From: an uncultured Helicobacteraceae bacterium
GTDB taxonomy: Bacteria; Campylobacterota; Campylobacteria; Campylobacterales; UBA6016
NCBI GenBank assembly: GCA_937973585.1
Contig: CALJKN010000187.1
Coordinates: 1 to 5,424 of the forward strand
Reading direction: 5' to 3'
DNA length: 5,424 nt
Shown: positions 1-4,891 of the stretch, one piece after another
Numbering within the stretch: position 1 is the stretch's first letter
Layout of the letters: the number at the start of each line of letters is the position of its first letter
The notes under the pieces: generated by a model
Told to the model about the DNA's origin: nothing
The model's database searches: none
What the model saw: only the letters and a program-made list of their open reading frames with translations
Translations under genes and position numbers: made by a program

Positions 1-23
1 TCAGACGTGTGCTCTTCCGATCT
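1..23. other. Illumina TruSeq adapter remnant (artefact)
   Basis: The window opens with TCAGACGTG...TTCCGATCT, which is the 3' end of the reverse complement of the standard TruSeq read-2 adapter (AGATCGGAAGAGCACACG...). It is sequencing-library DNA left on a contig end. Read on the minus strand it adds the residues IGRAHV and a TGA stop to the TonB receptor frame, so that apparent stop codon is false. Real genomic sequence starts at base 24. Confidence 0.97.
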
Positions 24-1359
24 TTGCAGTTAGGGAGCCTGAAAAATTATTCCACGAATCATCCGGATTGGCTAGTATCTCTGCTCTGTTTGCTATTGAG
101 GTTCCGGCGGCTCTTACTTTTGATTCATCAAGCTCCATTTTTGAGCTGTCGTATCTGATTCCGGCATCGACCGATATATCACCGTATGTTTTGTTTAGTT
201 TCGTAAAAAAGCCGTAGTTTTTCGTCGATACGTCAGCTAGCGGGTACGGTGTTCCGGTAGCTCCACCGGATAGTGTTTTGGTTGCGTAGTTGGAGTAGTT
301 TTTTGCATCCCAATTTCGTTTGTAGTAGTCTGCACCGATTTTTACGACGTGCCCCGATATGTTTACGGTGTTTTGGAGTTTGATGCCGTCTGTTTTACTC
401 TCTACCGCATACGATAGTATCGCCGCTCCGGTGTTTCTATAGTCGGTTCTCATATCATGATCTACGGTGTTTTGATATGCCGAAACGGTCAGTTCGTCTG
501 AGTATTTTCCAAGCCCCTTTGCTTTGTAGTCTATCGAATAGATGTCGGTGTCGTCTTTGAACGAGTCCATTCCGAGAGACGGGTAGAGTATCGTATCCGG
601 TCTATCGGCAAAATATCCAAAATTAATCTCATGTCCGTCGGCCGGAGTTAGTGAGATTTTTGCAAAGTAGCTTTGTTTGTCGAAAGCCTCTTTGTCTTCT
701 ATGTTTATATCGTTTCTATACATTTTATTGTTTGAGGCGTTTGTGAGGGTGGGGCTGTAGTTTACTTTGTACATTTCACTACCTGAACCGTCTTTGTATT
801 GACCCATCGACTCTTTGGTATATCCGGCCTGCGCTTTTACTGTTTTGGAGCCGGCATTTACGTTCAGGTCAAATTTTTTGGAGTCAAAACTACCGTATTG
901 GCCGTTTACGGAGCCGCCGAGCCCCTCTTTTGGGGTTTTGGTAATTACGTTTACGCTCCCCCCTAACGCCCCAGGCGTAGTCACGTCAAAAGGCCCCTCT
1001 ATTACCTCAACCCTATCGACATTTTCGGCAGAGAGGTGATACGTAGGGGGATCCATCCTGTTTGGACATGCACAGTGTATCGCCTGACCGTCTACCGTTA
1101 CCCTCACATCGTCTTTATAAAAACCTCTAAGGGATATATCTCCCGCCGCTGCCGCTTTTCTGACGGTTGAGATCTCCGGATAGTTATTCGAGAGGATTCC
1201 GGCTATATCTAGTTTGTTTGTAAATTTTATATCTTCAGACAGCAGTGAGTCTTTTAGTGCTTTTGACGGTGAAGCGGTAACCACTACTTTTTCTAGCGTA
1301 ATCTCGGAGGCTAGTAGCGCCGAGCTAAGAGCTAGAGATAGGGTAATAATATTTTTCAT
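24..1359 (-). CDS. oprC: TonB-dependent outer-membrane copper receptor (OprC/NosA-like), C-terminus missing
   Basis: Outer-membrane beta-barrel receptor, probably for TonB-energised copper uptake. About 445 genuine residues are visible; receptors of this kind usually have 600-700, so the distal barrel is lost at the contig end. Residues 1-18 are a signal peptide (MKNIITLSLALSSALLAS). EKVVVTAS (23-30) fits a TonB box, and 40-142 are a plug domain with DISLRGF (74-80) and VDRVEVIEGPFDV (114-126). The plug holds CPNRMDPP: C98 and M102 form the CxxxM half of the OprC copper site, and H301/M303 (HDM) in the barrel supply the HxM half. Having both halves argues for copper over siderophore or cobalamin. 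The ATG start at 1359 has AAAGGA (1365-1370) five bases upstream and follows a good promoter. The family and copper motif are established knowledge; the substrate of this copy is inferred. Confidence 0.88.
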
Positions 1360-1389
1360 ATACGTCCTTTGGGTTTCATTTTCTGAAAG

Positions 1390-1419
1390 ATTATAAATGT
1401 GGTGTTAAATTAGTGTTAA
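1390..1419 (-). promoter_or_regulatory. Promoter of the copper-receptor gene
   Basis: On the minus strand there is a perfect -10 box TATAAT (1390-1395) and, 18 bases upstream, TTAACA (1414-1419), which is five of six to the -35 consensus. The predicted RNA would start near 1383, giving a leader of about 24 bases that contains the AAAGGA ribosome site. The -35 region lies inside the 11-bp-period direct repeat described separately. Confidence 0.6.
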
Positions 1420-1421
1420 AT
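1402..1421 (-). repeat. Tandem 9-bp direct repeat, possible operator
   Basis: GTGTTAAAT occurs at 1402-1410 and again at 1413-1421, two bases apart, so the copies repeat every 11 bp. On the gene's strand this reads ATTTAACAC-TA-ATTTAACAC. Two half-sites on the same face of the helix over a -35 region are typical of OmpR/PhoB-family response regulators. The identity of the regulator is inference. Confidence 0.5.
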
Positions 1422-1439
1422 AAAAAACCAAAATTTCAA

Positions 1440-1471
1440 TGACACCACCTGTCGCAGTAGTCTTTTATACT
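1440..1471 (+). promoter_or_regulatory. Promoter/operator copy A (GACA-N5-TGTC plus -10) of the DUF1566 gene
   Basis: GACACCACCTGTCGCAG (1441-1457) contains the inverted repeat GACA-N5-TGTC and is followed after 8 bases by a -10 box TATACT (1466-1471). There is no recognisable -35 box at 16-18 bp; the inverted repeat sits there, centred near 1447, about 31 bases before the expected RNA start near 1478. The same arrangement recurs at 2841-2871. Because transcription should begin after 1471, the ATG at 1439 cannot be the start of the gene that follows. Confidence 0.62.
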
Positions 1472-1507
1472 GTTATCCAAAAAATAACGAGCATAAAGGC
1501 TAAATAT

Positions 1508-2449
1508 ATGGCTACCGAAATCGAAATATCCGATATTTTTGAGTGCAGGGATTTGATATTTTTGTATGAGAGTACGGAAGAGCGCTATAGATTTCCAACC
1601 GTATCGGAGTTTTTGGAGCAAGGGCTTGATTTTTATCTCGGTATTTGTGAAGATTCGTATTTTTTTGGGATTTTGCGGCGAGTATTCGGTGACTTAACCC
1701 CGATGGAGACGGCTACAGCCCTATGCGGACGAATTTATGACGGGAGTGAGGCTATTTATCTACCGACATCGGATTTGGCCTCTCCGACGACGGTTTATCT
1801 GTATGATATTCTGAGCGCAAAATCCATAACGGCAAAAAGATACAAAACTTTTCCGGCTAATTATTGCTATGGCGGTTTTTATGTTAAAAACCTTGCCGCC
1901 AAAAAGCCAAGAATCGCATTTTTGGATGGGGCTATCGTAGATTCGTACAGTGGGTTGATGTGGAAAGATTTTTGCCCGGATGTATCAAGCGACAAAAAAC
2001 TACTCAAATACGGATACCCGTTTTGTTCATACGACGAGGCCGCTATATTGGCATCGGAGTGCCGTACTTTGGGGTTTTGTGATTGGCGAATACCGACAAA
2101 GGCGGAGTCTATAGCTTTTAGGTATCCGTTTTTGAGTATATTGTATAGAGGGTTTATCGTAGCGGGACTACTGGATGTGTTTGCGGAGGCGTTTTTGGAT
2201 ATGTGGATAGTTCCGTTTTCTCGTTTGGACAAACCGTCGTGGAGATTTTTGTTATCGGGCGGATGTGTGTTTGACGGCGTTGATTTTGAGCCGTTTTGTG
2301 AGGAGTGGGCAAATAGCGTTGACAAGATTATAGAGGCGAACTTTTTAAAAAACAAAATCACCGATGCGCACCGAGACGAAAGGTATAGGAGTGCCATATT
2401 CGTCAGAGAGGTGTGTGTCAAAGAACTACCGGATATATTTGGTGTTTAG
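1508..2449 (+). CDS. DUF1566 (Lcl_C)-like domain protein
   Basis: A 313-aa protein of unknown function with no signal peptide or membrane segment, so probably cytoplasmic. The C-terminal half resembles DUF1566/Lcl_C, a C-type-lectin-like fold: VDSYSGLMWKD (144-154) matches the usual GLMW strand, CDWRIPTKAE (191-200) matches the characteristic DWRLPT-x-x-E motif, and FVREV (298-302) matches the closing VR strand. Residues 1-135 are not recognised; they are rich in Phe and Tyr. There are 11 cysteines. The ATG at 1508 is chosen over an in-frame ATG at 1439 because the -10 box lies at 1466-1471 and AAAGG (1495-1499) stands eight bases before 1508. The 3' end overlaps the convergent XRE gene by four bases. 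Promoter copy A ties it to the secreted-protein gene at 2918. The fold is moderately sure; the function is unknown. Confidence 0.75.
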   Translation: MATEIEISDIFECRDLIFLYESTEERYRFPTVSEFLEQGLDFYLGICEDSYFFGILRRVFGDLTPMETATALCGRIYDGSEAIYLPTSDLASPTTVYLYDILSAKSITAKRYKTFPANYCYGGFYVKNLAAKKPRIAFLDGAIVDSYSGLMWKDFCPDVSSDKKLLKYGYPFCSYDEAAILASECRTLGFCDWRIPTKAESIAFRYPFLSILYRGFIVAGLLDVFAEAFLDMWIVPFSRLDKPSWRFLLSGGCVFDGVDFEPFCEEWANSVDKIIEANFLKNKITDAHRDERYRSAIFVREVCVKELPDIFGV

Positions 2450-2727
2450 CAGCATTCCATATCGTCTATTTTTCTAAAAAGCTCACATATATCGACATCC
2501 AATACTCTTGCTATTTTTATCAAATGTTCAAGATTGAATTTTTTGTTATTGGCTACGTTTTCGGCGTTTACATAAAATGAAACGGCCTTTTGTCCTATCG
2601 ACAGCGCCATATCCAACTGAGATATGTTTCGCTCTTTTCTGAGTCTTTTGATGTTTTGCCCGATTAGCTTGTATGTTGCCTCTAGCTCCGTATCGTCTAC
2701 TATTTCCGGAATCTTGATTATCCCCAA
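2446..2727 (-). CDS. XRE/Cro-CI family HTH transcriptional regulator
   Basis: A 93-aa DNA-binding protein consisting of one HTH_3 (Cro/C1-type) domain at about residues 22-85: IGQNIKRLRKERNISQLDMA, then the turn and recognition helix around QKAVSFYVNAENV (46-58), then NLEHLIKIARVLDVDICELF. It has no sensory or peptidase domain, as in small phage- or plasmid-type repressors. The start is a TTG at 2727: the frame closes upstream at 2758-2760, there is no in-frame ATG until Met40 inside the HTH, and AAGG (2738-2741) lies ten bases before the TTG. A rare start would keep the level low. The protein ends MECC with a further Cys81, so a thiol or metal switch is conceivable but unsupported. The inverted repeat in its promoter suggests autoregulation. 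It sits between two genes that share an operator-like element and is their likeliest regulator, by inference. Confidence 0.85.
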   Translation of the reverse strand: MGIIKIPEIVDDTELEATYKLIGQNIKRLRKERNISQLDMALSIGQKAVSFYVNAENVANNKKFNLEHLIKIARVLDVDICELFRKIDDMECC

Positions 2728-2760
2728 TGTATTTACGCCTTGATTGTTGTTTGTTGATTA

Positions 2761-2790
2761 ATAATAGTTGTAATAAAATCCAATTACAAC
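2761..2790 (-). promoter_or_regulatory. Promoter of the XRE gene with built-in inverted-repeat operator
   Basis: On the minus strand, TTGTAA (2784-2789) and TATTAT (2761-2766) are separated by exactly 17 bases, a reasonable -35/-10 pair, with RNA start expected near 2754. A perfect 8-bp inverted repeat with an 8-bp spacer, GTTGTAAT (2767-2774) and ATTACAAC (2783-2790), fills the -35 box and spacer. A dimeric HTH protein bound there would block polymerase, so negative autoregulation by the XRE protein is the simplest reading. Confidence 0.6.
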
Positions 2791-2792
2791 CA

Positions 2793-2816
2793 CCTATAAA
2801 AGTATATATCTATAGG
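2793..2816. repeat. 6-bp inverted repeat CCTATA-N12-TATAGG
   Basis: CCTATA (2793-2798) and TATAGG (2811-2816) form a perfect inverted repeat around an A/T-rich core, two bases from the XRE promoter repeat and upstream of promoter copy B. It could be a second protein site between the divergent genes, but the arms are short and A/T-rich, so chance is not excluded. Confidence 0.3.
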
Positions 2817-2839
2817 CGATATTAAGTTTTTTTGATTTA

Positions 2840-2871
2840 CGACACAACCTGTCGCAGCACAGCCGTATAAT
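2840..2871 (+). promoter_or_regulatory. Promoter/operator copy B (CGACA-N5-TGTCG plus -10) of the secreted-protein operon
   Basis: GACACAACCTGTCGCAG (2841-2857) differs from copy A at one base of 17. Here the inverted repeat extends to CGACA-N5-TGTCG (2840-2854). The -10 box TATAAT (2866-2871) follows at the same 8-base distance as in copy A, while those intervening 8 bases match at only one position, so the two blocks look selectively conserved. There is no -35 box. TTACGACA occurs at 2837-2844 and again at 2889-2896, so an extra half-site may lie downstream of the RNA start. This promoter should serve 2918-3631 and the coupled gene after it. Confidence 0.65.
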
Positions 2872-2917
2872 ATCCGGCAAAGTCCAAGTTACGACAAATC
2901 AAATTTTTGGAGGATGT

Positions 2918-3631
2918 ATGTTTAGGGCTATTTTTATGTTTTTTTTGGCTTTTGGAGCCACTATCGTTTTTGCCGGACAAAACGGATGCAAGACTCCGGC
3001 TTGCAAATCGACGACGACTTATTACAACTCTTGCAACGGGGTGATAAACAAGCTATTTTGTCAGGCCGGAGCAGTCAAATGCTCCATAGATAGATACAGG
3101 CTAGACGGTGACGACAAATACTATATAGACAGCTATGTCATAGATTATTCCGAGGTAAAACAAAAAGGGCTATACGATACGGCAGCTTTTGCTAAATTCT
3201 GTAGGAAACATCTAAAACATGAGGTTGATTTTTATGATTGCGGATACAGAGTGGTGCAAACATATGTGAGCGTGCCGCAACAGACGTACGCATATACGTA
3301 CAATACAACCCCGCAACCCGCATACACTCAACCTACCTATACCTACAAAGCACCGCAAGAGCAGACAAGACGCTATGAACCGAGACCGAAAGAGAAGTAT
3401 CTATCGTCCATGGTAGGGGTGTATATCGGGACTTATTTGCAAGATTATTATCATACTTGCTTTTTGGTTGACGGGACGGAGAGATGTGTTTGGGGGAGAG
3501 ACGAGAGGCTAAAAGATGAGCACGTCGGTAGAAAATTTGAAGTCACATATGAGAGCAAAAAAGAGTATATCCAAGAGGCCGGAGGGCTGATAGATATAGA
3601 CCAGTTGGTAAAGGCCAAACAGTTAAATTAG
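2918..3631 (+). CDS. Secreted cysteine-rich protein with Tyr/Thr/Pro/Gln linker, unknown function
   Basis: A 237-aa exported protein, not assigned to a family. Residues 1-19 are a signal peptide (hydrophobic core FMFFLAFGATIV, cleavage after VFA). The mature N-terminal domain (20-113) has seven cysteines (24, 29, 39, 48, 55, 95, 108), suggesting disulfides in the periplasm or outside. Residues 116-148 are a low-complexity linker of Tyr, Thr, Pro and Gln. Residues 160-237 look like a compact mainly-beta domain (VGVYIGTYLQDYYHTCFLVDG, with Cys181 and Cys190 able to pair, ending GGLIDIDQLVKAKQLN). GGAGG (2909-2913) stands four bases before the ATG, a strong site though close; another ATG at 2914 is out of frame. 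It is driven by promoter copy B, and the next gene starts four bases after its stop. The odd cysteine count leaves one thiol free or intermolecular. Confidence 0.8.
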   Translation: MFRAIFMFFLAFGATIVFAGQNGCKTPACKSTTTYYNSCNGVINKLFCQAGAVKCSIDRYRLDGDDKYYIDSYVIDYSEVKQKGLYDTAAFAKFCRKHLKHEVDFYDCGYRVVQTYVSVPQQTYAYTYNTTPQPAYTQPTYTYKAPQEQTRRYEPRPKEKYLSSMVGVYIGTYLQDYYHTCFLVDGTERCVWGRDERLKDEHVGRKFEVTYESKKEYIQEAGGLIDIDQLVKAKQLN

Positions 3632-3635
3632 TTTT

Positions 3636-3981
3636 ATGTTTATCCAGTTTTTGTTTGCCGTCTCTCTTTGTTCGTTTGCATTTTTGCAAACGACATATGA
3701 GCCGTACCGACGGCTCAAGCTCCAAATACGACCGGAGAGCTACGACGACGGATACCGAGAGGGCGGGGGCTACTTAGATGGCGGAAAAGTCCTGTTTTTT
3801 TCTCTGCCGCCAACCCCCCCCCAGATATATTGCCGTCCCAAACAACCAAAAAACGATAAGAACCAAAGAGTCCACCGGATATATCTGGATGAAAAACAAC
3901 GAAGCCGTAGAACTAGCGACAACCCTAAAGAGATTTTTGCAAGCTAAAAGTATGGAAAATATAAGGGTTGTTTTGAGATAG
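3636..3981 (+). CDS. Small secreted protein with a poly-C frameshift (phase-variable or disrupted)
   Basis: As written, the ATG at 3636 gives 103 aa ending at 3947: a signal peptide (MFIQFLFAVSLCSFAF), then TTYEPYRRLKLQIRPE and DGYREGGGYLDGGKVLFF, then after the nine-C run a basic, low-quality tail (KQRSRRTSDNPKEIFAS). In the adjacent frame the bases after the run encode a plausible protein end, RYIAVPNNQKTIR...TGYIWMKNNEAVELATTLKRFLQ, closing with NIRVVLR and TAG at 3979-3981. With eight C the two parts join into one 114-aa product. The true gene is therefore probably 3636-3981, and this copy is out of frame through slippage or a base-call error. It has no clear ribosome site and starts four bases after the previous stop, so translational coupling is likely. 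No family is recognised. Confidence 0.6.
3814..3822 (+). repeat. Poly-C homopolymer tract (C9) within a coding region
   Basis: Nine consecutive C lie inside the small secreted-protein gene. In Campylobacterota, G/C homopolymers of about 8-11 are known slipped-strand hotspots that switch surface-related genes on and off. Here 8 or 11 C would restore the 114-aa frame, while 9 C gives the aberrant 103-aa product. Confidence 0.85.
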
Positions 3982-4034
3982 GTTTGTTATGGTTTGTATA
4001 AGATTACAAATATTACGGATTAAGCGTGATTTTG

Positions 4035-4040
4035 TAAAAT
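4035..4040 (+). promoter_or_regulatory. Possible -10 box for the YkvA/dynamin-like cluster
   Basis: TAAAAT follows TTTTG in the 121-base gap before the cluster, 63 bases before the first ATG. No convincing -35 box is present at 16-18 bp, which is common in this group. The gap also holds runs of T and A but no terminator-like hairpin. Weak evidence. Confidence 0.3.
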
Positions 4041-4102
4041 ATTGAAATGAGAGTTTTTGAAAATTTTTTATCTGCAAAAAAGGGGAGAGGTTTTGAGGGT
4101 AG

Positions 4103-4456
4103 ATGTTTGAATGGTTAAAAGACATCGTTAGTGATGTCAAGGACAGTGCTGGGAAGATATTGATTAACATTTATGCAGATTATTGGAAAGGGATAGGCAA
4201 AGTGATAGAGCTAAAAGTAGATTCGGGAAACACAAAAACAATATACCTAAAGGTAAAACTAGAGGGAGAATCCGAGCCGATAGAGTTAAAGGCAAAAGGA
4301 TACAGTATGTTTAAAAAAGATGACAAACACTATATCAAAATAGAGAGTTTTGAGGCATCGAGAAAATGGATGGATGTCATACTGAATAGTTATGTAAAAG
4401 ATGAGGCATTTGAGATTGATAGTAAGCTTGCTAAAGTGCTAGGCATTGTAATTTAA
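4103..4456 (+). CDS. Small soluble protein of unknown function, first gene of the YkvA/dynamin-like cluster
   Basis: A 117-aa protein, not recognised. It has no signal peptide, no membrane segment and no cysteine. Residues 1-30 (MFEWLKDIVSDVKDSAGKIL...) look like an amphipathic helix, which could touch a membrane. Residues 32-82 alternate hydrophobic and charged residues as expected of beta strands (GKVIELKVDS, KTIYLKVKLEG, IELKAKGYSMF, HYIKIESF), and 86-117 look helical. GAGGG (4095-4099) lies three bases before the ATG, with a further purine-rich stretch at 4082-4090. The next gene starts 19 bases downstream on the same strand with its own strong ribosome site, so the two are probably co-transcribed. 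The role is unknown; by context it may be an accessory or regulatory subunit of the downstream membrane proteins. Confidence 0.72.
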   Translation: MFEWLKDIVSDVKDSAGKILINIYADYWKGIGKVIELKVDSGNTKTIYLKVKLEGESEPIELKAKGYSMFKKDDKHYIKIESFEASRKWMDVILNSYVKDEAFEIDSKLAKVLGIVI

Positions 4457-4475
4457 AAATTTAAAGGAGAAAGAA

Positions 4476-4889
4476 ATGGAGATTATAGAACCTAAGCTAT
4501 CCGATTTGGAGTCAAAAGAAAAAGAGTATTCGGAAGGGTCTTTGTGGGACAAAATTGCAAAATATTCAAAAGCGGCAGGGTGTTCAGTCGTTTATGCTGC
4601 TTTGTTGCTTTTTTATGCGGCGCAGGATGAAAAAATTCCAATGAAAACAAGGATGATTATCTACGGTGCTTTGGGATATTTTATCTCTCCTCTTGATTTG
4701 ATACCGGATATTACGCCGTTTGTCGGGTACGCTGATGATATGGCCGGTTTATTGCTTGCTTTGGGTGTTGTATCTATGTATATCACGGATGATGTCAAGA
4801 AGCAGGCAAAATCAAAACTATCGGACTGGTTTGGAGATGGATGTGGTGCTGAGCAAATCGAAGATATCGATGCAAAGATAAAGGCATAA
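4476..4889 (+). CDS. YkvA/DUF1232 family membrane protein
   Basis: A 137-aa protein with the DUF1232 (YkvA) signature at 67-90: GYFISPLDLIPDITPFVGYADD, with the conserved SPLDLIPD and the DD pair at 87-88. Hydrophobic segments lie at about 36-50 (CSVVYAALLLFYAA), 60-71 and 84-103, so it is probably membrane-associated. The N-terminus (1-30) and the C-terminus (105-137) are charged. No biochemical activity is established for the family. The start is supported by AAAGGAG (4463-4469) six bases before the ATG. The next gene begins two bases after its stop, implying tight co-expression and perhaps a shared complex with the dynamin-like NTPase. Family assignment is firm; the job in this cluster is inferred. 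Confidence 0.88.
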   Translation: MEIIEPKLSDLESKEKEYSEGSLWDKIAKYSKAAGCSVVYAALLLFYAAQDEKIPMKTRMIIYGALGYFISPLDLIPDITPFVGYADDMAGLLLALGVVSMYITDDVKKQAKSKLSDWFGDGCGAEQIEDIDAKIKA

Positions 4890-4891
4890 CC

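Noticed and set aside
815..1396. Two plus-strand open frames (815-1039, 1214-1396) over the TonB receptor
   Set aside because: Antisense to a confidently identified receptor; their translations show no recognisable features.
1439..1507. Upstream in-frame ATG extending the DUF1566 protein by 23 residues
   Set aside because: The -10 box at 1466-1471 and the conserved operator lie inside this stretch, and a ribosome site is present only before the ATG at 1508.
1879..2421. 180-residue open frame on the minus strand opposite the DUF1566 gene
   Set aside because: Low-complexity Ser/Asn-rich translation with no domain, no ribosome site found, and fully antisense to a gene with recognisable motifs.
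1508..2449. DUF1566 protein as the target of a diversity-generating retroelement
   Set aside because: C-type-lectin-like folds are common targets, but there is no reverse transcriptase, no template repeat and no near-duplicate of the gene's 3' end in the window.
3778..3981. Independent 67-aa gene starting at the ATG at 3778
   Set aside because: Its first residues (MAEKSCFFLCRQ) look like out-of-frame translation and only the part after the C tract looks genuine; it is better explained as the second half of the gene starting at 3636.
3989..4045. 18-codon open frame in the gap before the right-hand cluster
   Set aside because: It has no ribosome site and no recognisable sequence features.
4064..4081. 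T6-N6-A6 as a terminator before the right-hand cluster
   Set aside because: The stem would be only A-T pairs with no G/C core and no following T run; it is not a credible intrinsic terminator.
3543..4170. Minus-strand open frames at 3543-3725 and 3925-4170
   Set aside because: They overlap better supported plus-strand genes, lack ribosome sites and read as random sequence.
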